64,000 nt of DNA from Eretmocerus hayati (lineage: Eukaryota > Arthropoda > Insecta > Hymenoptera > Aphelinidae). The position numbers and the translations under genes are program-made. Below are positions 56,335-64,000 of the stretch, in pieces. The DNA lies in assembly GCA_029851415.1 (NCBI GenBank), contig CM056744.1:64288172-64352171 (forward strand), written 5' to 3'. Each line of letters opens with the position of its first letter. The first letter of the stretch is position 1. The notes beneath the pieces are model-generated. The model searched no databases and was not told where the DNA came from. It saw only the letters and a program-made list of their open reading frames with translations.

Positions 56335-56810
56335 ACCATGTAGATACTATCCGTGAGGGCGCATGTCTGTTATACACGGGCTTATATATATGAGGAAGCC
56401 ATCACTCTGTCCGGAGAGCGCGTGTGCGTTATACACGGGTTCTTATGAGAACTTGCTCACTCTGTTCGTGAGAGCGCGTGTGCGTTATACATGGGTTCTT
56501 ATGAGGACTCGCTCACTCTATTCGTAAGAGCGCGTGTGCGTTATACACAGGTTCTTATGAGGACTCGCTCACTCTATCCGTGAGAGCGCGTGTGCGTTAT
56601 ACACAGGTTCTTATGAGGACTTGCTCACTCTGTCCTTGAGATCGCGTGTCTGTTATTCACGGATTTATATGAGAAGCAGTGCACTCTGTTTATACACAGC
56701 GCTTTATGAGAATTATCGTAGTCTGACTATACACGGGATTATATGAGGGTCAGTTCAGTGATCATACTCAGCGTTATAGGAGAGTCGGCTCACTCTGTCC
56801 GCGAAGGCCA
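56335..56810. repeat. Tandem array, unit about 58 bp, eight copies
   Basis: Each unit follows CGTGAGAGCGCGTGTGCGTT, ATACAC(G/A)GGTTCTTATGAG and GACTCGCTCACTCT. The central four units are nearly identical while the outer ones decay, the pattern expected from unequal exchange. Confidence 0.9.
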
Positions 56811-57149
56811 ACACATTGCCGCACCCGAGCACCGGATGAGTGTATAGTACCAAAAGTTCAAAACAGCAAATAGAGTTTCGTGATGGTGAGACTGTGGTTT
56901 CCAAAGATATTGGATTACTGGAAAATATCAAATCATTTCTGAAACATTCCGTTGGATGAATGCGTTATTGTTTAATTTTGGCTTCCATCCACCTGCAGTC
57001 TCGTTTCTCTGACCTTGTCCTCGCTTAAATTTTAGATCTCCGCACATATACAGCGGAACTTAAAGCATTCATATTAGATTGGTATAATATTTTTCCACGA
57101 TAGTGTGAGATATACCTCATCGGTACCGCAAACTATGTCGATCGTCCAG

Positions 57150-57424
57150 TGTTGGGTTCATCATATGATTACATATATGCGTGCGTGTGAATGCATGAAT
57201 GTGTGCGTGGACATGCGCGTATGGCAGTACCCGAGTTGCCGCGGCTGCTGCGCGAGAGGAGACACTTTGCGTCAGCATGTAGCACGAGTAATATCATATG
57301 TACAATCTCTACTGTATCATATTCAACCTCTTCAACATATTAGTTAGTAAAGTGCATAGTTATCAGTACATCACGACTTGTGCTTTCCTCAACCTGAACA
57401 TCCACGTCTTTCAAATACGTAACA
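57150..57424 (+). repeat. 5' LTR
   Basis: Begins TGTTGGGTTCATCATATG and ends TACGTAACA. Confidence 0.95.
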
Positions 57425-57425
57425 A

Positions 57426-57443
57426 GTGGCGACGAGGATCGTG
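57426..57443 (+). other. Candidate primer-binding site
   Basis: Just inside the 5' LTR, TGGCGACGAGGATCG starts at about 57427. It has the TGG start expected for priming by a tRNA 3' end. The tRNA was not identified. Confidence 0.6.
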
Positions 57444-57788
57444 AATTTCAATTACATCTTCGGAGTGAACAGTGCAAGTCTCGTGTCGGAGCAAAAGTGT
57501 GAGCCGGCGGCCATTAGCGCAGCAGCGTGATCAGCCGCGCACTTGTGCCAATTACAGTGGTGCAGTGCATGTACATTACAGTGCTTTTACGTTATAGCAC
57601 GCGTTACAACGCATTTTATTCGAATTGTCTTGTAGCGACGGTAGTCTCTACGAACAAATTGTGGCTCGCGATTTAGTGCTCTTTGAAGTGATACCTCGTG
57701 CTCGTGCATTTACATACATTTCGATTCGATTCTAACGAGACGTTGATTGTCCGTTGGTAACCCTCAATTTAAATTCAAGTACTACATA

Positions 57789-58560
57789 ATGGCAGAGGCT
57801 GCTGCTGCCGCGCAAAATTTGGCGCCTGCAAATCACTTGCAAATACAGCCATTTATGCCTGGCTCATCCAACTGGGACAGGTGGATACAGCGCCTTGAGG
57901 GTAGTTTTGTAATCATGAAAATTACAAATGAAGAAGAAAAAGTGCCTCTCCTACTACACTACGTCGGCGAAAAAGTCTACGACACGCTGTGCGACAGTTA
58001 TGGCAGTGAGGATCCGTACAAGAAAAACTACGCCGCTCTTACCGCCAAATTGAAGGAACTGTCCGCTCCAGCAACGCTTGAAATTGCGGAGTGCTTCAAA
58101 TTTCACACGAGGAAGCAGCTGGATGGAGGAGGCGTTCAAGATTTTGCTAACACAATTACAAAGTTGAGTACCACTTGTGATTTTAGTTCGTACTCTCAAA
58201 AAGCTTTACGGAATCAATTTGTTCTTGGTCTGCGTAGTAGGCGCATGCAGAGTAAATTGCTCGAGACAGCTGATCTCACTTTTACTTAAGCGTTATAAAT
58301 TGCACTCGCGATGGAACTTTCTGGAAAGGAAACTAATACAGTAAGTTCAAAGCCCACGTAATCCGTGAATTATTTACATGCAAATAAAAATGTGCGCAAG
58401 AACCAGAACAAAAATCAACCAAAGAATGATACACCTTCGGGTTCCGATTCAAAGCCCGCTACGTCAAACAATCGAAGTTCAGCAGGTAAAAAGTGCTCCC
58501 GGTGTGGTTCGCCCGATCATGATGCTCCAGAATGCAGAGTGCCGAACGCAAAGGACACTT
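57789..58560 (+). pseudogene. gag: Gypsy gag with zinc knuckle, three nonsense codons
   Basis: The start chosen is ATG at 57789 (ATAATGG), beginning MAEAAAAAQN. The capsid-type region holds WDRWIQRLEGSF and NQFVLGLRS, typical of Ty3/Gypsy gag. The frame stops at 58287 (TAA), and two further stops follow near 58293 and 58356. The same frame then continues into CSRCGSPDHDAPEC, a CX2CX4HX4C knuckle. A second knuckle is split by a frameshift near 58540-58560, with its GHLAKVC half in the pol frame. The protein would form the virus-like particle and bind RNA. Confidence 0.85.
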
Positions 58561-61500
58561 GGCGAAGGTATGCTTCAAGAAAAAATTCCATTGTCCGTCT
58601 ACTACAGGACGGGTGCAAACGTTAGAGGAAAATTACAACTTCGACTACAATGATGAAATTCAAGATATTTTACACATCGAGGAGGTTGTTGCTGTAGATG
58701 CTGCACCTCTGCTGCCTGAACAGCTGAACCATCGAGAAAAATTCTACACCACCGTCGAAGTCAACGGTCATCGCATCAATTTCGAGGCAGACTCTGGCTC
58801 GGCAGTGACCTTGATGGAGGTCAGCCAAGCACAACGACTCTTCAAGCCATACGAGCTGCGGTCTACAAGTCTTTAGTTGGTGTCGTACTGCGGTACGAAC
58901 GTTCGAGTGATTGGGTATTTATCTGTGAATGTTATATTTGCGAATAGAGAATTTACACTTAATCTTTACATGACTCCGGTCAAACGTTCACCCCTAATGG
59001 GACGCGAGTGGATACGTCAATTCATTCTATTCAAAAATTCTTTGCAACAAATTTTTGCCCCAATTCTTAGTATTGATACTCCAGATGTTCATGCTGAGGA
59101 TATAGATTTTTTCATCGAGAGCTTATTCAAAAAGTATCAAAACCTTACCAGCAAAAAGCTTGGTGAAGTCAAAAATTCAAAAGTTAAACTTTCTCTCAAG
59201 CCAGGTGCAAAACCAGTGTTTCTCAAGCCACGTCCACTCCCTACTGGAATCGTCCCTCTTGTTGACAAGGAGTTGGATAAATTAGAAAGCGAAGAAGTTT
59301 ACGAAAAAGTTGATTCTTCTGAATGGGGTAGACCCATAGTACCTATTCTTAAAAGCGACGGCACCGTGCGCATCTGTGGGGATTATAGCGTAACTGTTAA
59401 TCCTCAATTGAACGTTACAGAACATCCGCTCCCTACATCAGACTAACTTTTTACAGATTCAGCCGGTTGTTGCATTTTTGGAAAAATTGATTTGGAATGG
59501 GCTTTCTTACAATTAGAAGTAGATGAAGAAAGTTCTGAAATTCTCACAATTAATACTCATCGAGGGCTTTACAGGGTACTACGTTTGATGTATGGGGTTG
59601 CATCTGCGCCGGCCGAATGGCAAAGAGAAATTGAGAAAATTTTACATAAAATCAGAGGGGTAAAATGTCTTTTGGACGACATTAGAATTGCCGCTAGAAA
59701 TCTACAAGAATTCAAAGAAATTGTTGAAGCGGTGTTTCAAGTTCTTGATGAACATAATATTAAAATTAATGAAAGGGAATGTTGTTTCGGTATGAGTGAG
59801 ATAAAATACTGTGGATACATCATAGATAAGAATGGTATACGTACGGATGAGTCTAAGTATGACGCAGTTTTGAATATGCCACGCCCTTCAAATCCGAGTG
59901 AAGTGAAATCTTTTGTAGGTATGATTAACTATTACAACAGGTTTATAGAAAATGCATCTACACTTCTACAGCCATTATACGAACTCCTTAGAGACGATGT
60001 AGATTTCATATGGGGTCCACGGCAAGAAAAGTCCTGGATCAAAGCAAAGGAAGCTTTCACAAGTGATAAATGTTTAACATTCTTCGACCCTAAATTACCT
60101 TTGATTTTAGCCACGGAAGCTAGCCCCGTTGGCGTTGGCGCCGTGTTGTCACACCAATATCCTGATGGCAGCGAACGTCCAGTCATTTGTGTATCTCAAA
60201 GCTTAAATCAAACACAGAGGAAGTACAGTCAAATAGACAAAGAGGCTTCTGCCATTGTCTTTGCGGTAAAACGTTGACATCAGTACCTTTACGGTACCAA
60301 ATTCACTCTTCATATAGATCATCGTCCTTTGACTCAAATTTTTTCTCAAGACAAAAGTCTACCGATTTATAGCGCTATGAGAATGCAGCACTACGCGATC
60401 TTTTTACGAGGTTTCTACTATGACATCAAGTACAAGCGTTCGGAAAATAATGCCAATGCTGATTGCCTTTCTCGTCTCCCTTCCCCTTTACAGAAGGAAC
60501 GGGAAAGTATTGATGTTGTTGAAGCATTTTTTATAGACACAGTTGATAAGATTTTAATTAGTGCGAATAATCTCCTGCGTGAGACAGAAAACGATCTAGA
60601 ATTACGTAAGGTTATTTCCAGTTTACAAAAAGGGCATATTTTAAGTGCAAAAGATACTTGGAATATTGATCCGAAAGAATTCAGTCTTGAAATGGGTATT
60701 CTTGTACGCAACCATAGACTTGTTATTCCAAAAAGTTTACAACAAAAAGTACTTCAAAATTTACATGTTGGCCATTTTGGCATTGTGAAAATGAAAAGCT
60801 TAGCAAGAGGGCATTGCTGGTGGCCAGGGATTACAAATGATATTGAATTATTGGTTAAAACTTGTACAGTTTGTCAATTGCATAGAAATGAACCTGCAAA
60901 AGCTGAAAAGCACATTTGGGAACCAGCTACAGCTCCGTTTGAAAGAATTCATATTGACTTTGCAGGTCCCTTTTTGGGTAAAATCTTTTTCATCATAGTC
61001 GATTCGTACTCAAAGTGGCCAGAAGTCTATGTTGTGCCGAACATGTTCAGTGGAACTACAGTCGTTTTTTTGAAAGATTATTTTTCTAGATTTGGCATTC
61101 CAAAAACTATCGTTTCTGATAATGGTCTTACTTTTTCTTCTAGAACTTTCAAAGAATTCGTAGAAAATCGTGGTATTACTCACAAATTCACGGCTCCTTT
61201 TCATCCATCTACTAACGGACAAGCTGAAAGATATGTGCAAACTATCAAACAAGCCTTGTCAAAACTTTCTGATAAAGAAAATCTAGATGTTGAATTATTG
61301 AACATCCTTGCCCAGTACAGAATCATGCCACATGCATCGACTGGAGAAGCTCCATCAGAGCTCACATTTGGTAGAAAAATGCGTACTATGCTAGAGATAA
61401 TGAAGACTTCACAAAAGAAGCAAAGTGATTCTGTGAATAGTGATGCGAAGGGCAGTGGGTTCAAGCTAGGCGACAAAGTCGCAGCAAGAAACTATTCTGG

Positions 61501-61711
61501 AAGTGATAAGTGGTGTTTTGGAAGAATTGTAAACCGATTAGGTAAACTACATTATAAGATTCTGCTACACGATGGCAGAGTATGGCGACGTCACGTTGAC
61601 CAAATACGTTTAGCAAGTGTAAATAGTTCTGATTCCGATCTTGGTTATGATGTCGATCCAGAGGAACAAATCCGCGTTTTGCCTAATAGAAATAAATACT
61701 CCTCTGGCTAG
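58532..61711 (+). pseudogene. pol: Gypsy pol (protease, RT, RNase H, integrase), three in-frame stops
   Basis: A single frame spans 58532-61711 with only three stops: TAG at 58874, TAA at 59444 and TGA at 60275. Protease shows ADSGSAVTLM (DSG active site). RT shows KIDLEWAFLQL and LLDDIRIA, the YxDD-type site with Leu at the first position. RNase H shows ATEAS where ATDAS is expected, so a catalytic Asp is Glu, then IDHRPL and NADCLSRLP. Integrase is intact by eye: an HHCC zinc site (HVGHFG ... CTVCQLH) and the catalytic D, D, E in IHIDFAGP, IVSDNGLTF and GQAERYVQ. A C-terminal GDKVAAR and DGRVWRRHVDQIR block resembles the integrase tail. It would copy the RNA and insert cDNA if unbroken. Confidence 0.9.
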
Positions 61712-61932
61712 ACCTCAGCGAGAAGTACGTCGGCCTGGTCACTCACGTGATTTTGTTATGAATTCTCAGTGAGGATAGAATGTTTTTTTTTTTTCGATCA
61801 TTCCAATGAAACTTTTTTTGCTGTCTTCAATCACATACAAAAAGGAGATTTCTTCTTCATTACTTTCAAGCTTCCCACTAGATAAAAAAGAGTTTTTTTT
61901 CTTCTTCTTTACAAGAAATGTAATTTTTTCAC

Positions 61933-61941
61933 AAGGGGAAG
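61933..61941 (+). other. Polypurine tract
   Basis: AAGGGGAAG lies directly before the 3' LTR and is the expected plus-strand primer site. Confidence 0.85.
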
Positions 61942-62216
61942 TGTTGGGTTCATCATATGATTACATATATGAGTGCGTGTGAATGCATGAATGTGTGCGT
62001 GGACATGCGCGTATGGCAGTACCCGAGTTGCCGCGGCTGCTGCGCGAGAGGAGACACTTCGCGTCAGCATGTAGCACGAGTAATATCATATGTACAATCT
62101 CTACTGTATCACATTCAGCCTCTTCAACATATCAGTTAGTAAAGTGCATAGTTATTAGTACATCACGACTTGTGCTTTCCTCAACCTAAACACCCACGTC
62201 TTTCAAATACATAACA
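61942..62216 (+). repeat. 3' LTR
   Basis: Same length as the 5' LTR and followed by the TCCAG duplication. Confidence 0.95.
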
Positions 62217-63077
62217 TCCAGATTTAAGATTAAAGAAGGAATATTTATTTCAGCCCAGAATCGACTAACAGCGATAGGGAAACATCTCAATAATTGGTCT
62301 CTACTGTTTACACTCGATCATGGTTACCTCATATAACCATTGCACTGCGTAAGTTCCCTGCACACGACGTGCAACACAACGAAGCAATCTGACTTATACT
62401 TGCATTCTGAATTCCCCCTTAGTTTTTTATTTCTATTTGCATGATATTGATTTAATTGACTCCTTTTGGGTGTAATCTCGATTTTCCTTCAATGCCTATT
62501 TGTCTATGATAGATATATATATAGTATTATTCGAAAAGATTCGTTGCAGCATCCTTGACTTGTTTCGTAGGTAATACAGTGAGAATACTTGGCAGATTGC
62601 TTTGCATTCGATTCTATTGTTTGTTCCATTGCATCGCTCCACAAAATTCCTACATCATTCTCCATTGAGCACGCATTAATTTCTCATTGGTTGTGGTTTG
62701 CATGAACTTTTTTGGAGGTTTTAGTTTAATCAGTTAACATTTCCACACATCCGCATCAAGGTGAGTTCATTTCACAGCACTAACATTTTTGAGCAATCCT
62801 CACTCAAACAACCTTAATACTATCCCCACTTACAACTGTACCATCTTTGGTTTAGTGAATCAATTATAGTGAAACATGGATTTGCTGTTTTTGATTTCAT
62901 TTGATAATGCAGAATTAAGGTGGTTTGGGATTTTTATCTATCGCTGGGAATCTTATTTGTGTCTCGAGTGTGATTTTTAGTGATCATTATCTGTCTTTCT
63001 CGTATAAAAAAATTGAGATTCAACCCATCATGAGCTTTATCTCGACCAATCGTTAACGTCGTTCAATCTAAGTGTAG
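62217..63077. other. AT-rich flank, nothing recognised
   Basis: No coding signature. Sequence just before 63078 could be a 5' UTR or intron of the next candidate gene. Confidence 0.35.
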
Positions 63078-64000
63078 ATGCCAAAGGGCGGGAGGAAAGT
63101 CCATAAATTTCGCCAATCACCTCCAGGTGGTGAACGCCAAAATATAGTTGCATATTTTGAGACACAGAATATTTCTGAAGCATGACGAGATAGAGTAGAA
63201 AATAAGGGTCCGAAAGCACAATCTGGCGGATACGTTGTAAGTTATCCCATATTTATTAATATTATCAATTATTCCACCTATCATTCACATTCATCGATGC
63301 TATTCTATCGCATTTCTAGTGCATGGGCATTGTGGCCCCTGATGATCCAAACGTTGCTGCAGAGTGGTGCAAAAAGTTTGCAGCCCGGCCTACAGCCTTT
63401 TCACCTCGACAAACCTTGACTCGATCCAATTACAGAGGCGTATATATAAATTACAAGGAGTACATGAAATCTCTAGACACCAGTCACTCTGTTTGAGAGC
63501 GATTGCAGGTACATAATGTGTACCAAATGTTCATAATATTTTACTTTGCAAGCAGATATCTCTATACATTCTATCTTCTCTGACAAGGTTCCGTACCATG
63601 TTCCGAATCATGGCAAAATTGAATCTCTCACAGAGGCCAAAGAGATGTTTGAGGCCATATTGGAACCCAACGCAAATAAGAAAGTGAATCCGATTCATTT
63701 GAGGAACGAAAAACTTCTCCAAGGTGACATAAATCCATTCCAGGGAATTTTGCCCGGTTATATTGCGCACAATGGTCCTAAGGATCTCGATCCGAATAAT
63801 GAAGCTACCCTTGGCACGCTACATCCTTCAGTTTATTATGCTAGGAAGTATTCGTTCTCAGAAATTCATCCGGAAGATGAATACGCTGAAAGTGTCCTTA
63901 TTATGCGTAGTTGCAGAGGAACAGGCAGGAAAAATATGGATACTGATTGCCAAAGATCACTTCGCGAGTGTCATGGAGCTAGTCTGAGCTCCATGCCTAC
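63078..64000 (+). CDS. Unrecognised gene candidate, apparently multi-exon, partial at window end
   Basis: ATG at 63078 opens MPKGGRKVHKFRQSPP; an exon would end at 63236 before a strong GTAAGT donor. A short intron (63237-63319) ends CATTTCTAG, and the next segment continues in phase as CMGIVAPDDPNVAAEWC up to a GCAG/GTACAT donor near 63508. From about 63550 a frame stays open to the end of the window, with KVPYHVPNHGKIESLTEAKE and GILPGYIAHNGPKDLDPNNE. Two in-frame TGA codons (63183 and 63494) argue for a pseudogene or different exon limits, and the phase of the last junction could not be made consistent. No domain is recognised. It may be a host gene, an old duplicate or transposon-derived. 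Confidence 0.4.

Larger units (their letters stand above)
57150..62216 (+). mobile_element. Ty3/Gypsy LTR retrotransposon, complete structure, 5067 bp
   Basis: LTRs of 275 bp at 57150-57424 and 61942-62216 are flanked by a 5-bp target duplication TCCAG (57145-57149 and 62217-62221). Counted by eye there are about nine LTR differences, near 3%. Gene order gag-protease-RT-RNase H-integrase fits Ty3/Gypsy. Coding is broken by a few stops and one frameshift, so this copy is not autonomous now. Confidence 0.95.

Noticed and set aside
56335..56810. CRISPR-like regular array
   Set aside because: Units are contiguous with no unique spacers, and the context is eukaryotic; it is a plain tandem repeat.
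63531..63770. Minus-strand ORF of 79 codons
   Set aside because: It is antisense to the longer plus-strand open region with better coding-like features.

Overview
This window is eukaryotic, intron-bearing DNA from an arthropod, almost certainly an insect. The best anchor is a minus-strand exon at 17772-18237 that encodes the second LIM domain and homeodomain of an Arrowhead (Awh, Lhx6/8-type) transcription factor. The order cannot be fixed from sequence alone; a hymenopteran-like or similarly repeat-rich insect genome fits. Conventional host genes are scarce. The only other candidates are two spliced-looking minus-strand exons at 25918-26206 and an unrecognised open region at 63078-64000 that runs off the edge. 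Nearly everything else is mobile or repetitive DNA, mostly in decayed copies. || Layout. 0.4-7 kb: fold-back repeats, then a satellite array (3.56-6.97 kb) split by a 1.3-kb palindromic element whose arms each carry a tRNA-like Pol III module. 8-15.6 kb: a three-layer nest. A minus-strand non-LTR retrotransposon is interrupted by an LTR-flanked element (8125-12490, 297-bp repeats, CTAC target duplication) and by a 2.26-kb terminal-inverted-repeat element (12797-15053, TA duplication). 17.8-18.2 kb: the Awh exon. 20.2-28.7 kb: a Polinton/Maverick-like relic with a truncated protein-primed type DNA polymerase B, a serine-rich acidic ORF, and two divergent paralogous genes that I read as PC4-like, one on each side. 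A TA-flanked 1.02-kb inverted-repeat element (24780-25804) sits inside it. 28.9-30.6 kb: an internally deleted non-LTR element. 30.8-35.1 kb: direct repeats, a fold-back and a roughly 320-bp tandem array. 35.4-41.3 kb: the 3' end of a CR1/L2-like element followed by a nearly full-length but broken R1-clade element. 42-50 kb: fold-back elements, a candidate solo LTR and tRNA-like relics. 50.3-53.7 kb: tandem repeats and Helitron-type PIF1 helicase fragments. 54.9-56.8 kb: a second copy of the CR1/L2-like 3' end and a roughly 58-bp tandem array. 57150-62216: a complete, fairly young Ty3/Gypsy element with 275-bp LTRs about 3% diverged, a TCCAG target duplication, PBS and PPT; its gag-pol carries one frameshift and several stops. 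|| How the parts relate. No operon or pathway is visible. The relationships are structural: insertion inside insertion gives a relative order of events. The non-LTR element came first, then the LTR element into its 3' UTR and the TIR element into its reverse-transcriptase ORF. Likewise the palindrome came after the satellite. The least understood items are the non-gag-pol ORF inside the LTR-flanked element, a pair of covarying hairpins beside it, and the paired PC4-like genes flanking the polymerase relic.
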